This document shows positions 35,074 to 44,492 of a stretch of DNA of 64,000 nt, one piece after another. Both the position numbers and the translations under genes were made by a program. The notes below the pieces were generated by a model that did not search any database, had not been told where the DNA came from, and saw only the letters and a list, made by a program, of their open reading frames with translations. The stretch lies in assembly GCF_028750675.1 (NCBI RefSeq), contig NZ_JAQQPZ010000004.1, positions 213,228 through 277,227 of the forward strand. Reading direction: 5' to 3'. How positions within the stretch are numbered: the stretch's first letter is position 1; each line of letters begins with the position of its first letter. Source of the stretch: Shewanella metallivivens (GTDB lineage: Bacteria; Pseudomonadota; Gammaproteobacteria; Enterobacterales; Shewanellaceae).

Positions 35074-36843
35074 GTGAAACTTAATACAATAGCCGTCTCT
35101 ATTGCCATGACGCTTGCGCTAACAGGCTGTGATAGTGACGAAAAAGACACAAGCCTACCGATTTTAACCGCCGCCCAACCTGCCACATTAATAAACTGCA
35201 CATCGCTAGTTGATGCTTTTAACTTTGACGACACCGAAATCACCTCAGCGGTGATGGTTGACGCCGGCGAGGTTGACTACGATGGCCGTGGTGTCATGTT
35301 TAAATCACCCGCTCACTGTGTGCTAACCGGTAAAATGGAACAGCGTTTAGGTAAAGGTTTGCAAGGTAGTGAAACCCAAGAATATGCCATCGGCTTTGAA
35401 ATGCGCATGCCAACCGATTGGAATGGCCGCTTTCTCTACCAAGCAAATGGTGGCTTAGACGGCCGAGTGAACAAAGCCTTAGGTCGTTTTTTAATAACCG
35501 ATGACTATGACGCTACCGCACTTAACAAAGGTTTTGCAGTAATAAGCTCCGATGCTGGACACGAAGGGTATGGCCAACAATATTTTGGACTCGATCATCA
35601 AGCACGCATTAATTATGGCTACGGTGCTGTTGAAAAACTCACCCCAATGGCAAAAGCACTAATATCAGACGCTTATGGCAAACAACCCGATCGTTCATAC
35701 TTTGCAGGTTGCTCTAACGGTGGCCGCCACACTATGGTTGCTGCAACACGTTTTCCTGAAATGTATGACGGGTTTTTGGTTGGCGATCCAGGAAATGACT
35801 TGCCTCAAGCCGCTGTTGCACAATTATATGGTGTACAGCAATTTGCCAACTTAATCCCTGCTAATACACCTTTAACCACTGCCGATGAAATCAATGCCGC
35901 CATAGTCAGCACCGTCACCGCGCAAGAATATACATTATTAGCTAATAGTGTCAGCGAGCAATGTGACGCTTTAGATGGCGCAGCAGACGGGATGATTAAC
36001 GACCTAGTTGGCTGTCAGCTTGCCTTTGATATTGACCGTGACGTGCCACTTTGTACCGCTGAGCGTGATGGAACCTGTTTAACTGCCGAGCAAAAACAAA
36101 CGCTAGGTAATATTATGACCGGGGCACAAACCTCAGCTGGCGCAGCACTTTACACAAGCTTCCCTTACGATGTGGGCATAGGTGCCAGTGGTTGGGCAAG
36201 TTGGGAAATGTCAGCCGCCTTTAGCCGCGATGCAGGCACTGTAGCAACGGTATTTTCAACGCCGCCAGTCGAATTCAATGACTACAACACCTTTGCTGAT
36301 GCAGGGTTAATTGAAGCCTACAACTACGCTGTGAACTTGAACTTAGATGAAGCCCAAGCCGCAATCAATGCGACCACCAGTGAGTTCCCTGAATCATCAA
36401 TGTCATTTATGGCCTTAGGTGGTGAAACGGACTATGACGTATTACGTGAACGTGGCGCCAAAATGATCTTAGTGCATGGTACTGCCGACCCAGTATTCTC
36501 TGTGCAAAATACCATTGACTGGTACAAATCTGTTGATGAAGCTAATGCGGGTAATGCTGATGAATTTGCCAAGCTATACCTTATTCCAGGCATGAATCAC
36601 TGCGGTAATGGCCCAGCAACCGATCAAGTCAATACGATTTTAGATGACATCGTGGCTTGGGTAGAAACAGGCACCGCACCAGAAGCCATCACCGCCAATG
36701 CGCGCGAAGCCAACACTGAGCTACCAGAAGATTGGGCTAAAGACCGCTCTCGCCCATTGTGTCCATTCCCACAAGTGGCCACATACAATGGTTCAGGAGA
36801 CATAGAACTCGCAGAAAGCTTTAGCTGTGTGACCCCAGAGTAA
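35074..36843 (+). CDS. Tannase/feruloyl esterase family lipoprotein
   Basis: This is a 589-residue alpha/beta hydrolase with lipobox LALTGCDS. The start is the GTG at 35074 with AAGGA upstream; the 10 codons before it are not signal-like. The nucleophile motif is GCSNGGRHTM (Ser about residue 217), with HGTADPVFSVQNT and PGMNHCGNGP giving the catalytic Asp and His. The disulfide-rich pattern is typical of tannases and feruloyl esterases, which cleave gallate or hydroxycinnamate esters. The location next to the flavoprotein reductase suggests it frees the acid used as electron acceptor. Confidence 0.8.
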   Translation: MKLNTIAVSIAMTLALTGCDSDEKDTSLPILTAAQPATLINCTSLVDAFNFDDTEITSAVMVDAGEVDYDGRGVMFKSPAHCVLTGKMEQRLGKGLQGSETQEYAIGFEMRMPTDWNGRFLYQANGGLDGRVNKALGRFLITDDYDATALNKGFAVISSDAGHEGYGQQYFGLDHQARINYGYGAVEKLTPMAKALISDAYGKQPDRSYFAGCSNGGRHTMVAATRFPEMYDGFLVGDPGNDLPQAAVAQLYGVQQFANLIPANTPLTTADEINAAIVSTVTAQEYTLLANSVSEQCDALDGAADGMINDLVGCQLAFDIDRDVPLCTAERDGTCLTAEQKQTLGNIMTGAQTSAGAALYTSFPYDVGIGASGWASWEMSAAFSRDAGTVATVFSTPPVEFNDYNTFADAGLIEAYNYAVNLNLDEAQAAINATTSEFPESSMSFMALGGETDYDVLRERGAKMILVHGTADPVFSVQNTIDWYKSVDEANAGNADEFAKLYLIPGMNHCGNGPATDQVNTILDDIVAWVETGTAPEAITANAREANTELPEDWAKDRSRPLCPFPQVATYNGSGDIELAESFSCVTPE

Positions 36844-36877
36844 TTCCCCCAAGAGAATTACCCTCGCTCCACGACAC

Positions 36878-36912
36878 AAAATGGGTTGCCATATTCGGCA
36901 ACCCATTTTTTT
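36878..36912 (+). terminator. Strong rho-independent terminator
   Basis: AAATGGGTTGCC / GGCAACCCATTT with a 6-base loop and T-run closes the reductase/esterase locus. Confidence 0.92.
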
Positions 36913-37138
36913 ATCCAATAAACATCATCAAATCATAGCTAGCAAGCGTTTACGGTTGTAGCAGTATGCGCAAGTTAGCAACGCCCACTGAAGATTAAAA
37001 GACTACCGTTTGCAACAATAGGTTAATCATAATTTAAAGATTAAATTAATGTATTTATGTTGTGCGCATTGTATTGATTTATAAAATTTTTGATATAAAT
37101 CACATTCAAGTGCAAACACTGTGAAAAGAGGTTTAAAT

Positions 37139-37157
37139 AATAATGATTATCACTTAT
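37139..37157. promoter_or_regulatory. Fur box upstream of TonB-dependent receptor
   Basis: AATAATGATTATCACTTAT matches 13 of 19 positions of the Fur consensus (counted by eye), 45 bp before the receptor start, a typical repressing position. Confidence 0.65.
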
Positions 37158-37201
37158 ATTACTGCCAATTCTAAAGCTAAAAATATATTGAGGTATTGGC
37201 A

Positions 37202-39295
37202 ATGGTATTTAAGTACTCAGTAATCGGTTTCGCTGTGGGTTCTGCATTAATGGTGTCACCATCGATAGCACAAGGGGCTAGCGACTCAAATATTGAACGC
37301 ATAACGGTTTCAGGTCTTTCGTTTAATGATTATAAAGTCGGTACTTCATCTGGCGCAATGCGTGGCGACATAGACTTAATGGATACTCCGCAATCAGTGA
37401 ATGTTATCCCTGATTTTGTCACTGACGAACAACTCGCAACTAACCTTGCCGAAGTCCTTGTTAATGATTCTAGTGTGACAGCGGGTACGACTCGTTGGAA
37501 CCGTCAAGTTTTTGGTATTCGTGGCTTTGAATTAGATTCTGGTAATGGTTATTTAATTAATGGCCACCAGCAATGGTCTCATTATGTTCAGCCTATTGAA
37601 ACGCTCCAACAAGTCGAGGTACTTAAAGGGCCTTCTAGTATGCTATATGGCCAATCTGGTCCTGGCGGCTTAGTGAATATGGTCACCAAAAAACCAACTT
37701 ATGACTCAATGCTCGAGATTGGTTTTGATACAGATGAAAATGGCTCTACTCGTGTACAGCTTGATGCCGGTGGCAGCTTGAACGAAGCACAAAGCGTTCG
37801 TTATCGTGCTGTTTTAGTCAAACAAGATACGGAGTACTGGCGTGAATATTCAACAACTGACGAAAACCAAGAGCGAGATCGTTGGCTAGGTTATATCAAC
37901 ATGGAGTTCGACCTTAGCGATGATATTTTGTTATCGGTTAAGTATGATCATACTCAAGATAAAGCGGGAATAGATGCTGGTAGTTGGCTAGATAATGACG
38001 GTAATGTGATTGGTGATAACGAGACGATTTGGGACACTGATTGGGCATTTACTGATAATAGCGTATCAAATTTAGGGGCTGATATTACATGGTATATAAA
38101 TGATGAGTGGAAAGTGAAAGCGGGTTATAACGATCAGCAGTTTAATCGTCAGCGTTTAGACTCATCGCCACAATACACAACAGATCCATTCAGTAATGGT
38201 TATAGTATTAAACCTTTTGACCGCTATGACGATTGGCAACATAAAACCGCTTTTGTCGACTTTACTGCAAACCTAAATGTTGCAGATATTGAACATCAGT
38301 TATTAGTAGGTGCTAACTATTTAGACTACTTCTACCAGCAGCAGATTCAACGTGGTGCCACTCAAACAATTATTCCTGGACAGGCTGCCATTAAACCAGA
38401 TCTTGATTATCACTTATCTGCTAAAGGGACACCGAGTGAATACAACTATTACGGTTTCTATTTACAAGATTTAATGACATTCAATGATCAGTGGCAATTG
38501 CTTGCAGGTGTACGTTACGACGAGCAAAAGAAAGACGGTTTAGGTGAAAATAGCTATGCCGTTTCACCTAAGTTTGGTGTGATTTATTCACCAAATGAAA
38601 ATGGCAGTATTTATGTTAATTATTCAAAAAGCTTTACCCCGCAAGGTGCAGTTAATAATCAATTTGATGTTAATAATGAACTCGATTTAAAACCTGAATA
38701 CGGTATTCAGTATGAAATCGGAACCAAGTGGGAATTGTTTGACGCCCGTTTATTAATGACGGCAGCTGTATTTGATATCACCTTAGAAAACATCACGATT
38801 TCGGAAACATTAGCGGTACCAACAGACTCATTTACCGATATCACCACACAAGGTGGTAAACAAAAACATCGTGGCTTTGAATTAGGCGCTCAAGGTCAAA
38901 TAAGTCAGGATTGGTTTGTCACGTCATCAATGATGTATTTAGATGCTGAATATCAAACCGGTGATGATCGAGAAGGTAATACACCGATTGATGCGCCAGA
39001 ATGGTCTGCAAATATTTGGACGCGTTACGAAATAACCGACGACTTTGCCATGAACTTTGGTGCTGTGTATGTCGGTGAGCGTTACGCCAATACTGACAAC
39101 ACTATCAGTAAAGATGATTATATTCGTTTTGACTTGGGCGCAGCATATACCATGAATATTATGAGCAAAGATGTTAGCGTGCGTGCCAACGTTAAAAATG
39201 TATTTGATACCGATTATATCGAAGGTGGTCAGTACAATATGGTCACTGTCGGCCAGGAACGTAATATCAGTTTAGCGGCAGAAATTAAGTTTTAA
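37202..39295 (+). CDS. TonB-dependent siderophore receptor
   Basis: This is an outer-membrane receptor of about 697 residues. The signal peptide is followed by an early TonB-box-like segment (ERITVSGL), a plug domain (DTPQSVNVIP, QVEVLKGPSSMLYGQSGPGGLVNMVTKKP), and a 22-strand barrel ending in a Phe (LAAEIKF). The plug sequence is of the FhuA/FpvA type for hydroxamate or mixed siderophores. The ATG at 37202 has GAGG 8 bases upstream; the frame opens at a TTG two codons earlier. A Fur box and a terminator frame it as a single gene. Confidence 0.9.
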   Translation: MVFKYSVIGFAVGSALMVSPSIAQGASDSNIERITVSGLSFNDYKVGTSSGAMRGDIDLMDTPQSVNVIPDFVTDEQLATNLAEVLVNDSSVTAGTTRWNRQVFGIRGFELDSGNGYLINGHQQWSHYVQPIETLQQVEVLKGPSSMLYGQSGPGGLVNMVTKKPTYDSMLEIGFDTDENGSTRVQLDAGGSLNEAQSVRYRAVLVKQDTEYWREYSTTDENQERDRWLGYINMEFDLSDDILLSVKYDHTQDKAGIDAGSWLDNDGNVIGDNETIWDTDWAFTDNSVSNLGADITWYINDEWKVKAGYNDQQFNRQRLDSSPQYTTDPFSNGYSIKPFDRYDDWQHKTAFVDFTANLNVADIEHQLLVGANYLDYFYQQQIQRGATQTIIPGQAAIKPDLDYHLSAKGTPSEYNYYGFYLQDLMTFNDQWQLLAGVRYDEQKKDGLGENSYAVSPKFGVIYSPNENGSIYVNYSKSFTPQGAVNNQFDVNNELDLKPEYGIQYEIGTKWELFDARLLMTAAVFDITLENITISETLAVPTDSFTDITTQGGKQKHRGFELGAQGQISQDWFVTSSMMYLDAEYQTGDDREGNTPIDAPEWSANIWTRYEITDDFAMNFGAVYVGERYANTDNTISKDDYIRFDLGAAYTMNIMSKDVSVRANVKNVFDTDYIEGGQYNMVTVGQERNISLAAEIKF

Positions 39296-39331
39296 ACCTC
39301 GAATATTACTGTCTATATTCCGTAATCCTCT

Positions 39332-39361
39332 AAAACCTCTGCTTACCACAGAGGTTTTTTA
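39332..39361 (+). terminator. Terminator of the TonB receptor gene
   Basis: The stem ACCTCTG / CAGAGGT is followed by a T-run. Confidence 0.88.
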
Positions 39362-39510
39362 TTTTTGTCCAATTTTTAAGCTCTACGCACTGTTCGATAT
39401 TTATCCACCGGGCTGGGCAGCCAAGTTATCTTAATAAATGGGGTAAAAGCCTGACGAATCCCCACAAAAAGAACTGAGTAAATAAAAAGGTATGTAAAAA
39501 AGAAAGGAAA

Positions 39511-39641
39511 ATTCATGGCATTTGGTGATCAAATTTATCGCCAAATAAAAATTACCACGAGTAAATGCCATGAATGCAAAACAAGTTTTATCAAAATGTC
39601 TCTCACTTGTCACCCCCGCCGTTAACGTAAAAAACGCATAA
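39511..39641. mobile_element. Possible insertion-sequence end remnant
   Basis: A 13 bp perfect inverted repeat (ATTCATGGCATTT at 39511 and its complement at 39563) encloses a second imperfect palindrome. From 39570 a 23-codon ORF begins MNAKQVLSKCLSLVTPAV and then stops. The opening resembles transposase N-termini I have seen, but I cannot name the family. No full transposase is present. Confidence 0.25.
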
Positions 39642-39660
39642 AACTCGCCGACATAATAAA

Positions 39661-40441
39661 TGGGGTCAGAGTAAACTTTAAATTGTCAGCTATACACTTT
39701 AGCTCAAGTCACTTTGCAAATGGATCTTGCACATGCCTAGAAAACCTAGAGTATCCCCTATCGGTATTCCTCAACATATTATTCAACGGTGAAATAATCG
39801 CCAAGCTTGCTTCACATCCGAACAAGATTTCAAAGCCTATGCTGGTTGGCTAAAAGAATACTCACGTAAATTTCATGTCGATATTCACGCGTGGGTATTT
39901 ATGACAAATCATGTTCATTTACTTTGCACTCCTCAAAAAGCAAATGCTGTTAGCCTTATGATGCAATCACTTGGCAGACAATATGTGAGATATTTTAATT
40001 ACACATACAAACGTACTGGGACACTTTGGGAAGGTCGTTTCAAGTCTTGCTTAGTGCAAACCGAAGAATACTTAATCCAACTATATCGTTATATTGAACT
40101 CAACCCAGTAAGAGCTAATATGGTTAATGACCCAGCCGAATATGTCTGGTCAAGCTATCAAATCAACGCCCTAGGTAAAGCCTCTCAGCTTTGTACTCCA
40201 CATCAGGTTTACCTTTCAATAAGCAACGACACTCAAGCAAGGCAATCATCTTATCGAGCCCTATTTCAACATCAATTAGATGCAAAAATGATTAACGATA
40301 TTCGTCAAGCAACCAATAAAGGCATGGTAATCGGCAGCGACACATTTAAAGACCAAATAGAAAAACTAACGGGTAACAGCATGCATCCAAAGAAATGGGG
40401 CGCCCTTTTAAGGTAATAGAATAAAGTTTACTCTGACCCCA
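39661..40441 (+). mobile_element. RAYT element bounded by a 20 bp perfect inverted repeat
   Basis: TGGGGTCAGAGTAAACTTTA at 39661-39680 recurs as its exact complement at 40422-40441. Between the arms lies a single REP-associated tyrosine transposase gene. The arms are REP-like, the type of sequence RAYT proteins act on. Confidence 0.75.
39733..40416 (+). pseudogene. REP-associated tyrosine transposase (RAYT, Y1/HUH fold), nonsense mutated
   Basis: The frame starts MPRKPRVSPIGIPQHIIQR at 39733 and hits TGA at 39790, where the family has Gly in QRGNNR (GGA to TGA would explain it). After the stop the same frame continues intact to 40416. It holds the HUH motif (MTNHVHLL), GTLWEGRFKSCLV and RYIELNPVRANMV with the catalytic Tyr. 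A restart at the ATG 39901 would give 171 residues beginning just before HUH but without the N-terminus, so activity is doubtful. Confidence 0.75.
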
Positions 40442-40485
40442 CTTATCTTATCTGACCCCACTTATCTTATCTGACCCCACTTATC
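40433..40485 (+). repeat. 19 bp tandem repeat at the RAYT element end
   Basis: CTGACCCCACTTATCTTAT occurs twice head to tail, with a partial third copy (15 bases). The CTGACCCCA part is the outer end of the element's inverted repeat, so the array looks like repeated duplication of the element terminus. Confidence 0.85.
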
Positions 40486-40584
40486 CCACCTAACCAAAAG
40501 CCCAAGAGATACTGGCTCTCTTGGGCTGTCTTGTGCGTAGATGTTCCCGCGATGTTAAGTGCAAGCTGTTTTACTTACTACTTA

Positions 40585-42615
40585 CTACTTACCACCGGGC
40601 TCTGCAAAACGAGTCACCCAATCCTTCACTTGGCCGTACCAATAAATCGAGTTATTTGGCTTCAGTATCCAGTGGTTCTCATCAGGGAAGTAAATCATTC
40701 GCGATTCAATACCTTTGGTTTGCAATGTACGGAATAACTCAAACCCTTGTCCTACGGGCACTCGTTGGTCTAACTGACCATGGATAACCAATGTTGGCGT
40801 ATCAAAATTGGCCGCTCCATAGTGAGGTGATATCGATTTATAAATTTCAGGTTTTTCCCAAAAACTACCAAAACGCGTACTGTGTACCGCGAAATCCGCC
40901 GCCATTTGTGAGTACATGTTATAAACCGCTGCGTGGATAAATAGTGCGTTAAAAGGATTATCTTTTTGCCCCAAAATAATCGAACTTAAGTACCCCCCAT
41001 AACTACCACCACCAGCGACTAAACGTTCGCTATCAATCCAGTCTTTGTTCTTAAACCAATCCGTTGCTTTATAGATATCCTCAAGCGACTTGTTCTTCCA
41101 GTCAGGGTTAATACTGTCAGTAAATTTTTGGCCGAAGCTGCCTGAGCCGTGAAAATTAGGCCAAGCGGTCACGTAACCCCAAGAGGAGAACGTCTGCGCA
41201 TTCCAGCGGTAATGGAAGCTGTCTGAAATCGCGCCATGAGGACCACCATGGATCAACATCATCAGTGGGTATTTTTGGGTTTTATCAAATCCCGGCGGGT
41301 AGTGCACCCACATCTGGATATCATCTCCGTTATAACCTTTATACGTCACCGACTCATAAGTACCCATGTCGACATTGGCCAATACATCATCGTTAAAGCT
41401 ATCTAAACGCGTTATTTTTCCATTGCGGGAGTCAATCTTCACCACGCGTGCGGGATGTAAAAAACTTTGATTGGCTGCAACCAAAGTACCGTCTTTGGCG
41501 ATAGAGGGTTTGCCAAAATCGGTATTGTTGGTGACTTGTCTCACTTGGCCATTTTTAGCATTGATGTAGTAAATGCGGTTTGTAGCTGCATCGGCTATTG
41601 ATGCATAAAACCCCTTACTATCTGGCGTCCAGAGATATTTAGAAACAGATCGGTCCCAATCTTTGGTCACTACACGTTCGCTACGTTTGTCCATATCGAA
41701 CAACACCAAGCGTGAAGTGTCACCGTAGAAGCCATGAATTGATTGGCGGGTGAAGGCAAGTGTTTTACCATCGGGACTAAATTTAGGTTCACGATCAGGT
41801 GCTTGATTGTTCGGGGTTAAATTTTCATATTTTCCGCTACCGATTTCAGCAAGAAATACATCAATTTTAGGGTCAACTTGGTTAGCTGAGCCGTTTGAGT
41901 TAAAAGCAATCCAACGTTCGCTTGGGTCGATATCGTAGCTGCCAGCGTTTTGTGAAGAACGTGGCAATTGCTTTTTCAGTGGTTGAGTGACGGCTTCAAC
42001 GTCTCCACCTTTGGCTGAAATACGAAAAACATGTGCATCTCTTTCTTCATCAATCCAATGGTCAAAATGTGAATAAGGCAGTGCGTTCCACTGGTGGGCG
42101 GAGACCTTATCGTCTTTATCAGCTTTGAGCTGCTCGGTCATTTGTTCCCAGTCTTTGCCTGGGAAAATACGGCTAATGAAGTAAATGTGCTCTCCCACCC
42201 ACTTAATACCATTCACGCCACCGGGAACCTCAGTTAAGCGTTGCGCTTCGCCCGGTCCATTCATTGGTAATAAGTAGATTTGCCCTGCTTCGTCTTTGTC
42301 ACGTTTACTGACAAAAGCTAAGGTTTTTCCGTCTGGAGAAAACACAGGTTCACTCGCGCGTAAGCCTTTTGCAGTAAGTGCACGCTGGCCTGAGCCATCT
42401 TTTGCAAACGACCATAGCTGAGTCGTGCCTTTATCTTCTGGTATGTCGAACTCAGTAACGGCAGCAATAATATGATCACCTTGGGGTGAAACAATCGGAC
42501 TACCAATACGCTTGAGTTGCCAAAGCACCTCTGCCGATAATGTTTCGGTTTGCTCTGCAAAAGCTGATGCCATTGGCATCAACAAACACAGTATTAGAAT
42601 CCCTACTTTTTTCAC
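40585..42615 (-). CDS. S9 family (prolyl oligopeptidase-type) peptidase, exported
   Basis: This is a 676-residue protein. The start is the GTG at 42615 with AAGGAGA upstream and a signal peptide (KKVGILILCLLMPMASAFA); the ORF extends 31 codons further without homology. The N-terminal beta-propeller carries TolB-like blades (FSPDGKTLAFVS, FSPDGKTLAFTRQ). The C-terminal alpha/beta hydrolase has GGGSYGGYLSS (nucleophile), HGQLDQRVP (Asp) and ENHWI (His). It cleaves oligopeptides, probably dipeptidyl or acylaminoacyl type, in the periplasm. Confidence 0.88.
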   Translation of the reverse strand: MKKVGILILCLLMPMASAFAEQTETLSAEVLWQLKRIGSPIVSPQGDHIIAAVTEFDIPEDKGTTQLWSFAKDGSGQRALTAKGLRASEPVFSPDGKTLAFVSKRDKDEAGQIYLLPMNGPGEAQRLTEVPGGVNGIKWVGEHIYFISRIFPGKDWEQMTEQLKADKDDKVSAHQWNALPYSHFDHWIDEERDAHVFRISAKGGDVEAVTQPLKKQLPRSSQNAGSYDIDPSERWIAFNSNGSANQVDPKIDVFLAEIGSGKYENLTPNNQAPDREPKFSPDGKTLAFTRQSIHGFYGDTSRLVLFDMDKRSERVVTKDWDRSVSKYLWTPDSKGFYASIADAATNRIYYINAKNGQVRQVTNNTDFGKPSIAKDGTLVAANQSFLHPARVVKIDSRNGKITRLDSFNDDVLANVDMGTYESVTYKGYNGDDIQMWVHYPPGFDKTQKYPLMMLIHGGPHGAISDSFHYRWNAQTFSSWGYVTAWPNFHGSGSFGQKFTDSINPDWKNKSLEDIYKATDWFKNKDWIDSERLVAGGGSYGGYLSSIILGQKDNPFNALFIHAAVYNMYSQMAADFAVHSTRFGSFWEKPEIYKSISPHYGAANFDTPTLVIHGQLDQRVPVGQGFELFRTLQTKGIESRMIYFPDENHWILKPNNSIYWYGQVKDWVTRFAEPGGK

Positions 42616-43146
42616 GAGAGCTTCTCCTTCATTCTGAATGAGTTCGTAGTCATTTTTATGAGTTGATGTGCAACAGCGTTTGGTTGGGTGACAACCGTTT
42701 GTTCCCACTCAAAAACCAGCACATACAGACGCCCCAGTATAGCGAGCAAAGTCCGTAAAAAGATACGAATAACAACGGACTGTAGCAGCTGTTTACAAAT
42801 TAATTGTTTTGAATAATAAAACCGGCAATAAAGGCGCGAATAAGTCATAAATGGGGTTACTAAGTGGAAGACAGAGCGTGAGGGATCCCAAACATGCAAA
42901 CTGTATTTTATCGGCATGACCTCCCACAATACGCCATAAGGCAATCGAATGGTTTGATGCATGAGATCAGAATGATTTCGGTGAGATTGTGACACCACTC
43001 ACTTTACCCAAAAGGGTTAATTAAGCAGTACAAAATTAATACTAATGTGATAACTCTATTCAATATTTTTAGGCTAACTTTTAATTATAAGGTTTTTCTA
43101 AACAACACACCAACAACCTCCGCACATTTCATATAAGGATATAGTT
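42616..43146. other. Intergenic spacer, no gene seen
   Basis: This is a 531 bp divergent spacer between the S9 peptidase and a lipoprotein gene. It is AT-rich toward 43.1 kb. No supported frame, RNA or repeat. Confidence 0.4.
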
Positions 43147-43965
43147 ATGCGTAAGTTACTGTTTATAATATTGATAATGTTAATACAAGGATGTGGTTCA
43201 CTCGCAAATACTTATCTACCTAAAGCTGTTATGGCCGATAACAATGAGAAAATCCCCTATTTTAATGCTAAAAACGAAATTATTTTAAGCGTCACCGACT
43301 TAACGACTCTTAATAGTGATAGTGCTAAACGTAAAGCATTTATAGCTCAAGCAATATTAAGTTCAGACAAAAAGTGTCTCCAACATCAGGCAAACATTAT
43401 CAGCAATGCCAATTCTTGGAATGTAGGTATGGGGAGTTTATCCATGCTATTAACAGGTACTGCTGCCGTTATTAGCCATGCCCAAACTGCAGCAGAGTTA
43501 GCCGCGGCAGCTACCGCTGTTACCGGTATTCAATCAATGGCAAATGAAGAAATTTATGCCAATGCAATGGGAACCGCCATCATCAGAGCGATGGATGTAA
43601 GCAGAGCTAAATCATTAGCGATTATTGATCAAAAAATATTAACTGAAACCACAGACAGTGCAAAAGTTTATACGACTGAAAATGCTTTAGTCGATATTCA
43701 AAGATATCATTCGCAATGCTCATTGATGGCCGGGTTAGTTGAAATAACTAAGGCTTTGGAACAACGAAAATTGTCGACTCAAGAGGTTTTACTTAAGAAA
43801 AAACAACTTGAAGCAAACATAGGTGCATATACGGCTCAATTAGTTGCTCAAAATAACGCTTTCGCCCCGACGCAAGCAGAGACTGACAAACAGAAGCAAG
43901 ACCTTTCTGAAATGAATGAACGATTAAAAGCCCTTATGCTTCAGAGTGTTGAGTCACCTGATTAA
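43147..43965 (+). CDS. Lipoprotein of unknown function
   Basis: This is a 272-residue protein with lipobox LIQGCGS (Cys about 16). A middle Ala/Met-rich segment (GMGSLSMLLTGTAAVISHAQTAAELAAAATAVTG) is hydrophobic enough to insert in or lie on the membrane. The C-terminal 70 residues are predicted coiled coil (LEQRKLSTQEVLLKKKQLEANIG). I do not recognise the family. AAGGATATAGTT precedes the ATG. It is a single gene. Confidence 0.65.
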   Translation: MRKLLFIILIMLIQGCGSLANTYLPKAVMADNNEKIPYFNAKNEIILSVTDLTTLNSDSAKRKAFIAQAILSSDKKCLQHQANIISNANSWNVGMGSLSMLLTGTAAVISHAQTAAELAAAATAVTGIQSMANEEIYANAMGTAIIRAMDVSRAKSLAIIDQKILTETTDSAKVYTTENALVDIQRYHSQCSLMAGLVEITKALEQRKLSTQEVLLKKKQLEANIGAYTAQLVAQNNAFAPTQAETDKQKQDLSEMNERLKALMLQSVESPD

Positions 43966-44111
43966 GACTGACTGTAGTGGTCAGGTAAAATTGGCCACGC
44001 TTTTAGTGCCACAGGCCATAGGTGCAAAAAAAAGCATAAGCAAACACCTGGATTCCGGCTAAAAAGCATTGCCGGAAAGACGTTTGTTCGGAATTTACTG
44101 GAATGACAGGC

Positions 44112-44245
44112 ACAAAAAAGCGAACCAATCGGTTCGCTTTTTAATTCTCAAATTTCAATGAAGCCCACTACCATCATAATTGCGTCGCTGGCGATGATAA
44201 GACAATGAAGTTTGAGGTTTTCGCCGCGGAGTTGACTGGTGTCAA
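44112..44245. repeat. 134 bp direct repeat, copy 1
   Basis: This segment is identical to 44308-44441 except for one base seen by eye (AATGAAGC versus AATGGAGC). It begins with the terminator hairpin at 44114 and ends in GACTGGTGTCAA. Copies start 196 bp apart. Confidence 0.92.
44114..44142. terminator. Bidirectional terminator, copy 1
   Basis: AAAAAGCGAACC, loop AATC, GGTTCGCTTTTT. It works on either strand, for gcvP (minus) and the lipoprotein gene (plus). Confidence 0.85.
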
Positions 44246-44307
44246 ATTCCTTATTTCGAGCTATGCGAAAACTCTCAGCTGTAAATAGCGTTACTGCCGA
44301 AAGTAAG

Positions 44308-44441
44308 ACAAAAAAGCGAACCAATCGGTTCGCTTTTTAATTCTCAAATTTCAATGGAGCCCACTACCATCATAATTGCGTCGCTGGCGATGATAAGACA
44401 ATGAAGTTTGAGGTTTTCGCCGCGGAGTTGACTGGTGTCAA
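44308..44441. repeat. 134 bp direct repeat, copy 2
   Basis: This is the second copy of the 44112 repeat. Its end lies 51 bp from the gcvP stop, so it is the copy nearest the gene and perhaps the original. Confidence 0.92.
44310..44338. terminator. Bidirectional terminator, copy 2
   Basis: The same AAAAAGCGAACC / GGTTCGCTTTTT hairpin, here about 155 bp after the gcvP stop on the minus strand. Confidence 0.85.
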
Positions 44442-44492
44442 TTAGCAGCGAAAACCTTAAACTGAAGCAGTATTATCGAGACTAAGCAGCAA

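Noticed and set aside
39790..39792. In-frame TGA in the transposase as a possible selenocysteine codon
   Set aside because: The family has Gly at this position, and no selenocysteine insertion structure or redox role is expected in a RAYT protein.
40433..40485. Short direct repeats that might suggest a CRISPR array
   Set aside because: The 19 bp units are contiguous with no spacers and match the adjacent RAYT element's end; no cas gene is present.
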